From: Phreatobacter stygius
GTDB taxonomy: Bacteria; Pseudomonadota; Alphaproteobacteria; Rhizobiales; Phreatobacteraceae
NCBI RefSeq assembly: GCF_005144885.1
Contig: NZ_CP039690.1
Location: 3,857,001 to 3,921,000 of the forward strand
Length of the DNA stretch: 64,000 nucleotides
Direction: 5' to 3'
Positions 1 through 11,532 of this stretch are shown here, in pieces. The notes under the pieces were generated by a model. That model was not told the DNA's origin. It searched no databases and worked only from the letters and a program-made list of their open reading frames with translations. The position numbers and the translations under genes were made by a program. Position 1 is the first letter of the stretch; the number at the start of each line of letters is the position of its first letter.

Positions 1-336
1 CTCGCTATCGCGAAACTCGGCGACCGTGCGGCCGGGCTGCCAGGGCGCCTCCTGCGGTTCGGTGATGATCTCGACACCGCCGGCCTTCAGCGCCGCAACC
101 GTCGCTTCGATGGCCGCGTCGACCAGCACCATCACCGGATCGGTGGAGGGTTTGTCGTCGGGACGCTTGACGAAGTGCAGGGTGGTTTCGGCGCCCTGAA
201 ACTTGAGCTCGATCCAGCGCCACCCGTTTGGGCCCATGGCCGCGTCGGCGGCGACCTCGCAGCCGAAATGCCGGGTGTAGAAGCGCTTGGCGCGGTCCTG
301 GTCGAACACCGGAAGCTCGGCGAACTGGATGTGCAT
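1..336 (-). CDS. VOC-family protein, 3' end cut by window edge
   Basis: A partial gene entering from the left edge; 112 residues are visible and there is no stop. The N-terminus (MHIQFAELPVFDQDRAKRFY, then a histidine a few residues on) has the VOC/glyoxalase pattern: a beta strand, then D-x-x-R-A-x-x-F-Y and a metal-type His. It continues into a second half-module. Such proteins are metal-dependent lyases, dioxygenases or resistance proteins; the substrate cannot be read. The ATG is preceded by a GGAGAA-type ribosome site. The gene is divergent from the TetR gene at 472 and the two share a 135-base promoter region with two operator copies, so it is the likely regulated target. The family call is good; the function is unknown. 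Confidence 0.8.
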   Translation of the reverse strand, partial: MHIQFAELPVFDQDRAKRFYTRHFGCEVAADAAMGPNGWRWIELKFQGAETTLHFVKRPDDKPSTDPVMVLVDAAIEATVAALKAGGVEIITEPQEAPWQPGRTVAEFRDSE

Positions 337-378
337 GGCTCGGTTCTCCTTGCAGGTCGAGACCGGCGGCCCGGCACA

Positions 379-426
379 AAACTAGACCGTCCAGTTCCGA
401 AGTTGCGCGAAACTAGACTGTCCAGT
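379..426. promoter_or_regulatory. Two tandem copies of a TetR-type operator
   Basis: Two 17-base copies lie at 379-395 and 410-426, identical except at the centre (C or T). Each contains the imperfect palindrome ACTAGAC-n-GTCCAGT. The copies are 31 bases apart, about three helical turns, so two dimers could bind the same DNA face. They sit between the divergent VOC and TetR genes. The palindrome and position fit an autoregulating TetR repressor; binding by this protein is inferred. Confidence 0.75.
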
Positions 427-471
427 ACTGTCGAGTCAACCGGGATTCCCCCGGGCCGGACAAAAACTTTC

Positions 472-1131
472 ATGACCAGGTCGGCGCCAGCGAAAAACTC
501 GGTCGAGCCCGAGGCCAGCGGCCAGTCGGCGCGCAAGCGCCGGGCGATCCTCGACGCCGCCACCGAGGTCTTCCTGAAGAGCGGTTATCTCGGCACCAAC
601 ATGGACGAGATCGCCGCCCTGTCGGAGGTGTCGAAACAGACCGTCTACAAACATTTCGCCAGCAAGGAGGCCTTGTTCGTCGAGATCGTCATGCGCATGA
701 CCAGGGCCGCCGGCGACACCGTGCACAACGAGATGCAGGACCTCGCCAAGGGCGGCGATGTCGCGGACTATCTGCGCAACTACGCCTTCCGGCAGCTCAC
801 CGTGGTGCTCACCCCGCGCCTGATGCAGCTGCGCCGCCTGGTCATCGGTGAGGTCAGCCGCTTCCCGGAGCTTGCCAGGGTGCTCTACGAAGGCGGGCCG
901 AAACGCGCGCTGGCGATCCTGGCGGACGCTTTCCAGCGCCTGGCCGATCGTGGCCTCTTGACCATTGACGATCCCTTGCTGGCGGCGTCCCATTTCAACT
1001 GGCTGGTCATGTCGCAACCGCTGAACCAGGCCATGCTCTTGGGCGACGCGGCGATCCCGAAACCGGCGGAACTGCGCCGCCATGCCGCCGACGGCGTGCG
1101 GGTGTTCCTGGCGGCCTACGGCAAGGCGTGA
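472..1131 (+). CDS. TetR/AcrR family transcriptional regulator
   Basis: This 219-residue protein has an N-terminal TetR helix-turn-helix at about residues 21-65 (R-R-A-I-L-D-A-A-T-E-V-F, then V-S-K-Q-T-V-Y-K-H-F-A-S-K-E-A-L-F). The helical C-terminal ligand domain ends in a TetR_C-like region typical of AcrR-type repressors. The frame stays open upstream to about 175, but the ATG at 472 is chosen because it leaves the operator region non-coding and gives normal family length. It probably represses itself and the divergent VOC gene through the two operators at 379-426. The ligand is unknown. The downstream gap contains only repeats. Confidence 0.9.
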   Translation: MTRSAPAKNSVEPEASGQSARKRRAILDAATEVFLKSGYLGTNMDEIAALSEVSKQTVYKHFASKEALFVEIVMRMTRAAGDTVHNEMQDLAKGGDVADYLRNYAFRQLTVVLTPRLMQLRRLVIGEVSRFPELARVLYEGGPKRALAILADAFQRLADRGLLTIDDPLLAASHFNWLVMSQPLNQAMLLGDAAIPKPAELRRHAADGVRVFLAAYGKA

Positions 1132-1195
1132 TCCTGGAGCGGTGAAGGCCGGCGCTCACGTGGAGAATCATACCGACGCCGGGCGCGCGCTTGAA

Positions 1196-1370
1196 CCTCG
1201 ACGTCACCCCCGGCTGACTGAGCGAAGCGAAGGAAGGGAAGGGGGCCCAGGAGTTGCAGAGCGCCTACCCCAACACCGCGAAATCACCTGAACGGATGCA
1301 CGGAGAGCGCGGTCTGTTGGCTCCTGGACCCCTTCCCCTCGCTTCGCTCGGCCGGGGGTGACGTCGAGGC
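1196..1370. repeat. Intergenic inverted repeat, family A (GTCACCCCCGGC type)
   Basis: The left arm near 1196-1254 and the right arm at 1321-1370 are inverted copies. CCTCGACGTCACCCCCGG pairs with CCGGGGGTGACGTCGAGG, and the inner parts (GAGCGAAGCGA and CTCCTGG) also pair. The element fills most of the 319-base gap between two convergent genes. Related elements occur at 17331-17479 and 33739-33904. It may act as a bidirectional terminator or be a mobile palindromic repeat. No gene is seen in the gap. Confidence 0.8.
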
Positions 1371-1450
1371 TATGCCGGCAGTCGGGCGGCGCACTTCGGC
1401 AGCATCACAAGCCACCCCGCCGCCCCCTCACCTGGACCACGCCCGTGAGC

Positions 1451-2404
1451 CTACCCCGCCTGGCCGCGCAAATGGCTCGGCGCGGTGCCGATGATGCGCT
1501 TGAACGCCCGGCTGAAGGCGGCTTCCGAATCATAACCCAGCCGGCGCGCCACGTCGGAAATGCGGGCGCGGTCGCGCTGGATCCATTGGCGTGCCTGGTG
1601 CATCCGCACCTGGGCGACATAACGGGCCGGCGTCTCGCCGACGATGGAAGCGAAGCGGTCGGCGAAGCTCGAGCGTGACGCGCCCATGATCCCGGCCAGC
1701 GCCGCGACCGTCCAGTCCCGGTCCGGGTTGAGGTGAATCGCCGCCAGCACGCGGCCGACATCCGGGTTGCGCACCGCCGCGATCCAGCCGGTGGCGTCGC
1801 CGCAGCCGTGCTCGACCCAAAACCGGATGATCTTGGCGGCGAGCACGTCGGCGAGCCTGGCGGCAATGCCGGCGGCGCCGACCCGGTCCAGCGCCACCTC
1901 GCGCCCCATCGCCTCCAGGAGATGCGGCACGGCCGGCTCCCTGGCGATCAGCTCGGTGGCGCGCATGACGTCGGGCATCATCCGCAACAGCGGATGCAGG
2001 CCATCCAGGTTGAAATGCAGCGAGCAGCAGAACAGCACGCTGTCGGCGCCGTCGCCGCCGGATTTGAGATCGAAGATATCGGCGCAGATCGTCGCGCATC
2101 GCTGCCCGAGGAAGGGCTGGATCGGCACATCGGGCGCGCTCGCCAGGGCATGGGCGGCGCCGCGCGGCAGCAGCACGGCATCGCCAGGGGTCAGCGCGAC
2201 CCATTCGCCCTCCGGCGTCTTCAGCCAGCAGCCTTGCTCGGCGACGAAATGAAAGCGGGCGGCCTGCTGCGCGGCAAACGAAAAGCCCCAGGGCGCCGAC
2301 AGCTGGCAGCGCCAGTAATCGACCCCGTCGAGCCTGAGCCCGCGCAACATGTCGTTGAGCGGGTCACCGGTGGCGGTTTCAGGTTTGGACGAACGGCTAA
2401 GCAT
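1451..2404 (-). CDS. AraC family transcriptional regulator with cupin N-terminus
   Basis: This 317-residue protein has an N-terminal AraC-binding cupin (about residues 20-190, with W-R-C-Q-L-S-A-P-W-G near 35). The C-terminal AraC double helix-turn-helix spans about 215-310 (W-T-V-A-A-L-A-G-I-M-G-A-S-R-S-S-F, then I-S-D-V-A-R-R-L-G-Y-D-S-E-A-A-F-S-R-A-F-K). The ATG at 2404 is preferred over an upstream in-frame ATG at 2461, which would overlap the divergent gene's leader. It is divergent from an MFS exporter with 68 bases between them, the usual arrangement for an activator controlling its neighbour. The inducer is unknown. Confidence 0.9.
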   Translation of the reverse strand: MLSRSSKPETATGDPLNDMLRGLRLDGVDYWRCQLSAPWGFSFAAQQAARFHFVAEQGCWLKTPEGEWVALTPGDAVLLPRGAAHALASAPDVPIQPFLGQRCATICADIFDLKSGGDGADSVLFCCSLHFNLDGLHPLLRMMPDVMRATELIAREPAVPHLLEAMGREVALDRVGAAGIAARLADVLAAKIIRFWVEHGCGDATGWIAAVRNPDVGRVLAAIHLNPDRDWTVAALAGIMGASRSSFADRFASIVGETPARYVAQVRMHQARQWIQRDRARISDVARRLGYDSEAAFSRAFKRIIGTAPSHLRGQAG

Positions 2405-2472
2405 TGCGGCGTTTATAGCATGGAAAATCCAGGGCGCGAACCATAGCTCAGCACCTTGCATGGAGAATGCGC

Positions 2473-3696
2473 ATGTCCGACTTTGCCGCCGCCGTCGCCG
2501 AAACCCCTGACCTGGCCGCCCGAACCGAAGACACAGGGGCGCCTGCGGCCTGGGCCGCGGTGGTGTCCCTGACCCTTGGCGTCTTCGGCCTGGTCACCGC
2601 CGAGTTCCTGCCGGCGAGCCTCCTGACCCCGATCGCCAGTGATCTCGGCATTTCCGACGGCACGGCAGGCCAGACCGTCACGGCGACCGCGCTGGTCGCA
2701 GCGGTCGCAGGACCCGCCATCGTCATCGGCACCGGCCGGGTCGACCGGCGTCTGGTCGTCTGGGGCCTGACGCTGCTGCTGGTCATCTCCAACATCCTGG
2801 CGGCGGTCGCCTCGCATGTCGCGGTCCTGCTCACCGCCCGTGTCGGCTTAGGTATTGCGCTCGGCGGTTTCTGGTCGCTCGCCGCGGCGCTGGCGCTCCG
2901 CCTCGTGCCGCTCGCCCTGATGCCGCGCGCCATGTCGATCATCTTCACCGGTGTCTCCGCCGCCACCGTCTGCGCCGCGCCGCTCGGCGCCTATCTCGGC
3001 AATCTCTGGGGCTGGCGCGCCACCTTCATGGTGGCCGCCGGCATCGGCGTCGTCGCGCTGGCGGTCCAGCTCGCGACCATGCCGAAACTGCCGCCGCTCG
3101 GCGCCCAGAGCCTCTCGACCTTCGTCGTGCTGTTGCGCCGGCCGCGCATCCGCATTGGCCTGATCATCGTGCTTTTGGTCATTTCCGGCCATTTCGCCGG
3201 CTTCACCTATGTCCGGCCTTTCCTCGAACAGGTGCCGAAGCTCAATGTCGAGATGATTTCGCTGGTGCTGCTGGCCTTCGGCATTGGCGGCTTTTTCGGC
3301 AATATCGTCGGCGGGCTGATCGCCGAGCGCAGCGCCCGGCTGGCGGTCGGCCTCGCCGCCCTGCTGCTGGCGGTCATGGCCTTCGCGATGTTCGGCTTCG
3401 GCGTCTCGGTGCCGGTCTCGCTGGTCGCCACCGGCATCTGGGGTTTCGCCTTTGGTGGCCTGCCGGTCGGCTTCCAGACCTGGACCACCCAGTCGGCGCC
3501 CGACCATGCCGAAAGCGCCGGCGCCCTGCTGGTCTCGACCTTCCAGGTCGCCATCGCCTCGGGCGCCATCCTCGGCGGCCTGCTGGTCGACGGTTTCGGC
3601 GCGCCCGGCGCCATCGCCTATTGCGCGGTCGCGGTGCTCATCGGCGCGGTGGTGATGCTGACGGCGGCGCGTGGCCAGGCATTGCAGGCGGCGTGA
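2473..3696 (+). CDS. MFS transporter, DHA1 (NepI/AraJ-like) exporter
   Basis: This 407-residue protein has 12 predicted transmembrane segments, with a short cytoplasmic N-terminus and a first helix at about residue 30. The motif-A-like region after helix 2 reads G-R-V-D-R-R, and R-V-G-L-G-I-A-L-G-G-F-W lies in helix 4. The second half ends in A-S-G-A-I-L-G-G-L-L-V-D-G-F-G, typical of the DHA1 drug/nucleoside efflux group. Two ATGs lie close together; 2473 is chosen because GGAG at 2462-2465 is seven bases ahead, while 2467 is too near. The divergent AraC gene probably controls it. Proton-coupled efflux of a small molecule is inferred; the substrate is not readable. Confidence 0.88.
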   Translation: MSDFAAAVAETPDLAARTEDTGAPAAWAAVVSLTLGVFGLVTAEFLPASLLTPIASDLGISDGTAGQTVTATALVAAVAGPAIVIGTGRVDRRLVVWGLTLLLVISNILAAVASHVAVLLTARVGLGIALGGFWSLAAALALRLVPLALMPRAMSIIFTGVSAATVCAAPLGAYLGNLWGWRATFMVAAGIGVVALAVQLATMPKLPPLGAQSLSTFVVLLRRPRIRIGLIIVLLVISGHFAGFTYVRPFLEQVPKLNVEMISLVLLAFGIGGFFGNIVGGLIAERSARLAVGLAALLLAVMAFAMFGFGVSVPVSLVATGIWGFAFGGLPVGFQTWTTQSAPDHAESAGALLVSTFQVAIASGAILGGLLVDGFGAPGAIAYCAVAVLIGAVVMLTAARGQALQAA

Positions 3697-3790
3697 GGGG
3701 AGGGGGCGGACACATCTCTCAGGTGAGCCTGAATTCGCCAGCTTCAAGGCTTCGCACGAGAACCACGGATAGCGCGTGCGCCGCCCTTTT

Positions 3791-3877
3791 CGTCATGGCC
3801 GGCCTTGTGCCGGCCATCCACGCATTGCATTGACCGTGGGAGACGTGGATGGCCGTGACAAGCACGGCCATGACGAA
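3791..3877. repeat. Intergenic inverted repeat, family D (GTCATGGCCG type)
   Basis: Two inverted arms, about 3791-3825 and 3843-3877, both read CGTCATGGCCG...CGGCCATCCACG when oriented the same way. The element lies in the 336-base gap between the convergent MFS and ABC-F genes. A similar motif is common as a dispersed palindrome in alphaproteobacteria (general knowledge). It contains no coding signal. Confidence 0.7.
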
Positions 3878-3926
3878 GCGAGCAACGCCGCGCCAAGACA
3901 CGGATTGTCGAGATGTGCGAATCCGG

Positions 3927-3984
3927 TAGCCCCGCCGGGGAGAGGTGAGGGCGGTGGTTCTGGCGCGAGCCTCGAAGGAGGGCT
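3927..3984. repeat. Single copy of intergenic repeat, family B (CCCCGCCGGGGAGAGGTGAGG)
   Basis: The segment contains a perfect CCCCGCCGGGG core followed by AGAGGTGAGGGCGGTGGTTC and a CTCGAAGGAGG tail. The same order appears at the right arm of the element at 5866-6063. Here the copy is solitary, next to the family D pair. It is probably a dispersed palindromic unit without coding function. Confidence 0.6.
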
Positions 3985-4032
3985 AGCCAAATTGCGGCGC
4001 CGTCCTTCCTCAAACGCTCGAGGCCTTCCACC

Positions 4033-5655
4033 TCAACTCCTGAGCCCGGGCGCCTCGTGGCCGGTGCGCGCGACATATTCGGTATAGCCGCCGCCATATT
4101 GGTGAACGCCCTCGGGCGTCAGTTCCAGCACCCGGTTGGACAGCGCCGCCAGGAAGTGCCGGTCGTGCGAGACGAACAGCATGGTGCCCTCATATTGCGA
4201 AAGCGCCGTGATCAGCATTTCCTTGGTCGCCATATCCAGGTGGTTGGTCGGCTCGTCCAGCACCAGGAAGTTCGGCGGGTCATAGAGCATCCTGGCCATG
4301 ACAAGCCGGGCCTTCTCGCCGCCCGACAGCACCCGGCAGCGCTTCTCGATATCGTCGCCGGAAAAGCCGAAACAGCCGGCGAGCGCGCGCAGCGAGCCTT
4401 GGCCGGCCTGCGGGAACCAGCCCTCCAGCGCTTCGAACACGGTGGCCTCGCCGTCCAGCAGGTCCATGGCGTGCTGGGCGAAATAGCCCATCTTGACGCT
4501 GCCGCCGACCGTCACCGTGCCGGTGTCCGGTTCGGTCGCGCCGGCCACCAGCTTCAACAGGGTCGACTTGCCGGCGCCGTTGATGCCCATCACGCACCAG
4601 CGCTCCCGGCGGCGGATCATGAAGTCCAGCCCCTCATAGATCGGCCTGATGCCATAACCCTTGTGGACGCTCTTCAGGCTGACCACGTCCTCGCCCGAGC
4701 GCGGCGCGGGCAGGAAGTCGAACACCACGGTCTGGCGCCGGCGCGGCGGTTCCACCCGGTCGATCTTTTCGAGCTTCTTCACCCGGCTCTGCACCTGGGC
4801 GGCGTGCGAGGCGCGCGCCTTGAAGCGCTCGATGAACTTGATCTCCTTGGCGAGCATGGCCTGCTGGCGCTCGAACTGGGCCTGCTGCTGCTTGGCGTTC
4901 AGTGCGGTCTGCTGCTGGTAGAACTCGTAATCGCCGGAAAAGGTGGTCAGCGATCCGCCGTCGATCTCGACCACCTTGCTGACGATGCGGTTCATGAACT
5001 CGCGATCATGCGAGGTGATCATCAGCGCGCCTTCGTAACCTCTCAGGAACTGCTCCAGCCAGATCAGGCTCTCGAGATCCAGGTGGTTGCTCGGCTCGTC
5101 GAGCAGCATGGCGTCGGGCCGCATCAGCAGGATGCGGGCGAGCGCCACGCGCATCTTCCAGCCGCCCGATAGCGCCCCGACGTCGCCGTCCATCATCTCC
5201 TGGCTGAAGCTTAAGCCCGCCAGCACTTCGCGCGCCTGGCCCTCCAGGGCATAACCGCCGAGCTCCTCGAACCGCCCCTGCACCTCGCCGTAACGCTGGA
5301 TGATCTCATCCATCTCGTCGGCCCGGTCGGGATCGGCCATGGCGGCCTCCAGCGCCTTCAGCTCGGCCGCCACCGTACTCACCGGGCCGGTGCCGTCCAT
5401 CACTTCCGACACGGCGCTGCGGCCGGCCATCTCGCCGACGTCCTGGCTGAAATAGCCAATGGTGACGCCACGATCGACCGCCACCTGGCCTTCGTCCGGG
5501 TCCTCCTGGCCGGTGATCATCCGGAACAGCGTGGTCTTGCCGGCCCCGTTGGGGCCGACAAGGCCAACCTTCTCGCCCTTCTGGAGCGCGGCGGAGGCCT
5601 CGATGAACAGGATCTGGTGGCCGTTCTGTTTGCTGATGCTTTCAAGTCGAATCAT
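4033..5655 (-). CDS. ABC-F family ATP-binding protein (YbiT/Uup-like)
   Basis: This 540-residue soluble protein has two ABC cassettes and no membrane segment. Walker A motifs are G-P-N-G-A-G-K-T-T near residue 34 and G-I-N-G-A-G-K-S-T near 358. Signature motifs are L-S-G-G-W and L-S-G-G-E-K-A-R, and Walker B sequences are LLDEPSNHLD and LVLDEPTNHLD. The charged linker between cassettes (Q-rich, then F-I-E-R-F-K-A-R-A-S) is the P-site tRNA interaction motif of ABC-F proteins. These act on the ribosome as translation or resistance factors, not as transporters. It stands alone, convergent with the MFS gene and flanked by repeats on both sides. Confidence 0.92.
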   Translation of the reverse strand: MIRLESISKQNGHQILFIEASAALQKGEKVGLVGPNGAGKTTLFRMITGQEDPDEGQVAVDRGVTIGYFSQDVGEMAGRSAVSEVMDGTGPVSTVAAELKALEAAMADPDRADEMDEIIQRYGEVQGRFEELGGYALEGQAREVLAGLSFSQEMMDGDVGALSGGWKMRVALARILLMRPDAMLLDEPSNHLDLESLIWLEQFLRGYEGALMITSHDREFMNRIVSKVVEIDGGSLTTFSGDYEFYQQQTALNAKQQQAQFERQQAMLAKEIKFIERFKARASHAAQVQSRVKKLEKIDRVEPPRRRQTVVFDFLPAPRSGEDVVSLKSVHKGYGIRPIYEGLDFMIRRRERWCVMGINGAGKSTLLKLVAGATEPDTGTVTVGGSVKMGYFAQHAMDLLDGEATVFEALEGWFPQAGQGSLRALAGCFGFSGDDIEKRCRVLSGGEKARLVMARMLYDPPNFLVLDEPTNHLDMATKEMLITALSQYEGTMLFVSHDRHFLAALSNRVLELTPEGVHQYGGGYTEYVARTGHEAPGLRS

Positions 5656-5865
5656 GGGAAGTCTGGCGCCCGGAACAAAATCTTGCGGCGCCCTTAGGCC
5701 ATCTGGCGGGTGCGGGGAAGGGGCTGCCGGTCGGGCTATGGCATTCGCAGAAGTCTCACCTCACCGGCGGCGGGCCGGCACCGGAACCGCTGGCGCCACC
5801 TCGCTCGGGCGGGGCTATGGCATTCACATAACCCAAAAATATCCGTGGGTTCAGTGGTTTGCACG

Positions 5866-6063
5866 AGAACCACCACCTTCACCTCGCCCCGGCGGGGAGA
5901 GGTCGACCTTGAGCGCAGCGAAAGGTCGGGAGAGGGGGGCGAGGCGCGAGACGGGAAATCATCATGCGAAACGCGTAAAGCATTGTTCGAAATTATCTAT
6001 TCCCCCTCTCCCGGGCTTCGCCCGACCTCTCCCCGCCGGGGAGAGGTGAGGCTGGTGGTTCCG
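5866..6063. repeat. Paired intergenic repeat, family B
   Basis: The left arm at about 5869-5940 and the right arm at 6000-6063 are inverted copies (CCGGCGGGGAGAGG ... GTCGGGAGAGGGGG against CCCCCTCTCCCGGGC ... CCCCGCCGGGGAGAGG). An AT-richer 60-base spacer separates them. The element fills much of the 554-base gap between two minus-strand genes. A further partial GC-rich repeat lies at 5750-5815. No gene is seen here. Confidence 0.75.
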
Positions 6064-6209
6064 GTATCAGATCTCGAAGGGTGTGCGATCGAGGCGCGGG
6101 ACGCGTCAATTGCGCTTGGTTCCGCGGCGCATAAACCCGTCAAACGCGCCGCGGACGACCCGTCTTTTCCCCGGCAGAGCATTGCGCCCTGCCGGGCAAG
6201 CGCCGGTCT

Positions 6210-7517
6210 CTACCGGCGGATGAACAGCGCAACCGTCGCGCTCATGGCGCTGGCGATGGCGACGAGCAGGAACACCAGCGACGTGTCGTTATGCGTGTCC
6301 ATGAACTTGCCGATGATCGGCTCGCCGAGGCCGGCGAACAGATAGGCGAAGAAGTTCATCACGCCGATCGCCGTGCCGGCGCGCTTGTGGCCGACGAGGT
6401 CGGGGCAGAGCGCCCAGAACGACGATTGCGGGCCATACACGAAGAAGCCGCAGAGGAAGAGCACGATCAGGCCCTTGTAAACGTCGGTCGCCGGGATCGT
6501 GTACATGTAGAGCGAGGTGATCGCCGCCAGCACCATGTAGAGCACGATGGCGAGGTAGCGCTTCGAGTTGAAAATGCGGTCGGACACCCAGCCATTGGTG
6601 GCCGCCCCGATCGCCATGCCGACGGGCAGCGCAATGCTGATCCATTTCGGGTCGATGACGGCGGTCTCGGCGCTCGCCTTGGCCCAGTTCGAGCCGAGGA
6701 AATGCACCGGCACCCAGATCAACAGGCCGTAGCGCGCGGCGTTCTGGAAGCCGATGGCGAGACCGCCGACCAGCAGGCGCCAGTTCTTCAAGACGCCCTT
6801 GTAGCGTTCCAGCGAGCTTTCGTCGTCGGCGACCGCCGCGGCCTTGTCGTTGTCGACCGCGTCGTCATGCGGCGACTTGAAACCCATGTCTTCCGGCCGC
6901 TCGCGCGCCACCAGATAGAAGGTGATGCCGCCGACCAGCAGCAGAAGCACCGGGATGCGGAAGATCCAGCGCCAGTCGAGATGCAGGTAGTGCACGACGA
7001 TCAGCGAGGTGACGAAGGACAGGACCGAAGCCAGGCCCGCAGCGAAGACATACCAGCCGAAAACCTTGCCGCGGTCGTGCCGCCCCCACCAGTTGGACAG
7101 CAGCCGGCTGCCCGGCGCCCAACCCATGGCCTGGAAATAGCCGTTGATGCCCCAGCAGACGCCGAGGCTGACGATGCCGGTGGCAAAACTCGTCGCCCAG
7201 TTCATCGCGCAGGACAGGATGGCGCCGGCGCTCATCACCCGGCGGCCGCCGAACTTGTCGCCGAGATTGCCATTGACCGCCTGGCCGATGGCGTAACACC
7301 AGAGCATCACCGCGCTGACCCAGCCGAGCGCCTCCTTCGAGACGCCGAATTCGGCCTGGATGCCGGGGATGGCGAAGCCGAAGGTCTGCCGTCCCGTGTA
7401 GAAGAAGAGGTAACAGAACATCGCCGCCAGAAGCATGCGCCACTGGGCTTTGCGAAAGGCCTCGTCAGTGGCGCCGGCGGCCGGATAGGCAGGCGTTGTG
7501 TAGGAGACACTGCTCAT
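6210..7517 (-). CDS. OPA-family (GlpT-like) antiporter, probable phosphonate permease
   Basis: This 435-residue protein has 12 predicted membrane helices. It matches the organophosphate:phosphate antiporter family: F-Y-T-G-R-Q-T-F-G-F-A-I-P in helix 1 and A-R-Y-G-L-L-I-W-V-P in helix 7. R43 and R262 align with the two phosphate-binding arginines of E. coli GlpT (R45, R269). It lies 118 bases downstream of phnY in a phosphonoacetate operon, so a phosphonate such as hydroxyethylphosphonate or phosphonoacetate is the likely substrate, exchanged for phosphate. A GlpT-like permease beside phnA is known from Pseudomonas (recalled). The start has GGGAGGGA upstream. The family call is strong; the substrate is inferred from context. 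Confidence 0.9.
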   Translation of the reverse strand: MSSVSYTTPAYPAAGATDEAFRKAQWRMLLAAMFCYLFFYTGRQTFGFAIPGIQAEFGVSKEALGWVSAVMLWCYAIGQAVNGNLGDKFGGRRVMSAGAILSCAMNWATSFATGIVSLGVCWGINGYFQAMGWAPGSRLLSNWWGRHDRGKVFGWYVFAAGLASVLSFVTSLIVVHYLHLDWRWIFRIPVLLLLVGGITFYLVARERPEDMGFKSPHDDAVDNDKAAAVADDESSLERYKGVLKNWRLLVGGLAIGFQNAARYGLLIWVPVHFLGSNWAKASAETAVIDPKWISIALPVGMAIGAATNGWVSDRIFNSKRYLAIVLYMVLAAITSLYMYTIPATDVYKGLIVLFLCGFFVYGPQSSFWALCPDLVGHKRAGTAIGVMNFFAYLFAGLGEPIIGKFMDTHNDTSLVFLLVAIASAMSATVALFIRR

Positions 7518-7625
7518 GATGGGTCCCTCCCAAGGGGCTTATTTGTTTTGGTTGGTCTTTTGAAGCGTGGTTTCGGCCGACCTCAGGCCGCGCGGTTTTC
7601 GGTTGCTGTTGGTGCGGGGGTGTCG

Positions 7626-7646
7626 GGGGCGCCGGTCAGGCGCCCC
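7626..7646 (-). other. Hairpin spanning the phnY stop codon
   Basis: An 8-base-pair perfect stem GGGGCGCC/GGCGCCCC with a 5-base loop contains the phnY TGA. No T-run follows, so it does not look like a strong intrinsic terminator. It lies between phnY and the permease gene and could stabilise the upstream mRNA or lower permease expression. Confidence 0.5.
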
Positions 7647-9087
7647 AGGGCATCGACCAGGTGCGCACGTTGGTGAAGCTCTTCATCGCCTCCACCACGC
7701 CTTCCTTGTAGCCAAGGCCGGAATCCTTGATCCCACCGAAGGGCGACATCTCGATCCGGTAGCCCGGCACTTCCCAGACATTGACCGTGCCGACCTCGAG
7801 CTCGGCGACGAAGCGCGCGACATAGTCGAGCCGGTTGGTGCAAACCCCCGACGACAGGCCATAGGCCGTCGAATTGGAGATGCGGATGACCTCGGCGATG
7901 TCGTTTGGACAGCGCACGATCGGGATGACCGGACCGAAGGTTTCCTCGTGCACCAGCTCGCAGTCATGGGGCACGCGGTCGACCACGGTCGGGGCGAACA
8001 GCGCGCCCTGCCGCGGCGCGCCGTGTAGGATCTCGGCGCCGAGCCGGGCCGCCTCGTTCACCCGGTTTTCGAACAGGATCGCCGAGCGTTCGTTGATGAC
8101 GGTTCCGACATCGGTCGCCGGGTCCATCGGGTCGCCGGATCTCAGCTTTTTCGCCTTTTCCACCACCAGCCGGGAGAAATCTTCGGCGACGCTGTCGACC
8201 ACCAGGATGCGCTTCACCGCCGTGCAGCGCTGGCCGGAGTTTTTGGTCGCGCCGGCAACCGCCAGTTCGGCCGCCCGGTCGAGATCGGCATCCTCCATGA
8301 CAACAAGCGGATCATTGCCGCCGAGCTCGAGCACGATGCGCTTGTAGCCGGCGGTCCTGGCGATGTGTTTGCCGACGCGCACCGAGCCGGTGAAGGTCAC
8401 CAGGTCGGCATCCGGATCGGTGATCATGCTGTCGCCCATGGTGGAGGGATTGCCGGTCACCACCGACAGCATTTCGGGCGGCAGGCCGGCCTCATAGAGC
8501 ACGTCGGCCAGCGCCAGCGCGGTCAGCGGCGTCAGCTCGGTCGGCTTCAGCACCAGGCGGTTATTGGTGGCGATCGCCGGCGCGAGCTTGTGGCTCACCA
8601 TGTTCAGCGGATGGTTGAACGGCGTGATCGCCGAGATCACGCCGAGCAGCGGCAGGCGCGTCGTATAGATCTTGCGCGCCTTGCCGTTCGGCGAGATGTC
8701 GCAGGAATAGATCTCGCCGTCATCCTTGATGGTGAGCTGGGCGGCGAACGACCAGACGTCATAGGCGCGGCTCGCCTCATAGAGCGAGTCCTTCCAGCAG
8801 AGGCCCGACTCGGCCGTGATGATCCGGGCGAACTCCTCCCGGCGGTCGCGCAACATCTCGGCGGTCTTCTGCAGGATCTGCTGGCGCTCGTAGCGGGTCA
8901 GCACCGGCTTGAACGCTTTGGCTTTGGCAAAGGCCTCCCGCACGTGCTCGGCGCGCGCTGCCGGCACCGTGCCGACGACTGAGTTGTCATAGGGGTTGAA
9001 GACCTCGACCATGTCGTCGGTCCGCACCAGCTTGCCGGCGATCCGCATGGCTTCGCGGCGGAACGGCAGCTTGACGATGGCGTTCAT
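7636..9087 (-). CDS. phnY: Phosphonoacetaldehyde dehydrogenase
   Basis: This 483-residue NAD(P)-dependent aldehyde dehydrogenase has the general base motif V-L-E-L-G-G-N-D-P (near residue 250) and the catalytic cysteine in [10 protein letters not shown] (near 290). The N-terminus and substrate region resemble the PhnY group rather than betaine-aldehyde types. It would oxidise phosphonoacetaldehyde to phosphonoacetate, the substrate of the adjacent hydrolase. The ATG at 9087 follows a GTG at 9090 and comes four bases after the phnA stop, so translation is probably coupled. In Sinorhizobium meliloti PhnY and PhnA act consecutively (established). The specific name rests on this linkage. Confidence 0.88.
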   Translation of the reverse strand: MNAIVKLPFRREAMRIAGKLVRTDDMVEVFNPYDNSVVGTVPAARAEHVREAFAKAKAFKPVLTRYERQQILQKTAEMLRDRREEFARIITAESGLCWKDSLYEASRAYDVWSFAAQLTIKDDGEIYSCDISPNGKARKIYTTRLPLLGVISAITPFNHPLNMVSHKLAPAIATNNRLVLKPTELTPLTALALADVLYEAGLPPEMLSVVTGNPSTMGDSMITDPDADLVTFTGSVRVGKHIARTAGYKRIVLELGGNDPLVVMEDADLDRAAELAVAGATKNSGQRCTAVKRILVVDSVAEDFSRLVVEKAKKLRSGDPMDPATDVGTVINERSAILFENRVNEAARLGAEILHGAPRQGALFAPTVVDRVPHDCELVHEETFGPVIPIVRCPNDIAEVIRISNSTAYGLSSGVCTNRLDYVARFVAELEVGTVNVWEVPGYRIEMSPFGGIKDSGLGYKEGVVEAMKSFTNVRTWSMPWGA

Positions 9088-9090
9088 CAC

Positions 9091-11462
<2,372 letters not shown>

Positions 11463-11532
11463 GGCTCTTGATCCTCCCAATGGGCTTTGCTCTTGGGCCC
11501 AATGGGAGCGCGTCACCGCTCCATATGTCGAA

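Noticed and set aside
5656-6209. Possible small gene in the gap between the ABC-F and permease genes
   Set aside because: The open frames here translate repeat stems and would share sequence with other gaps.
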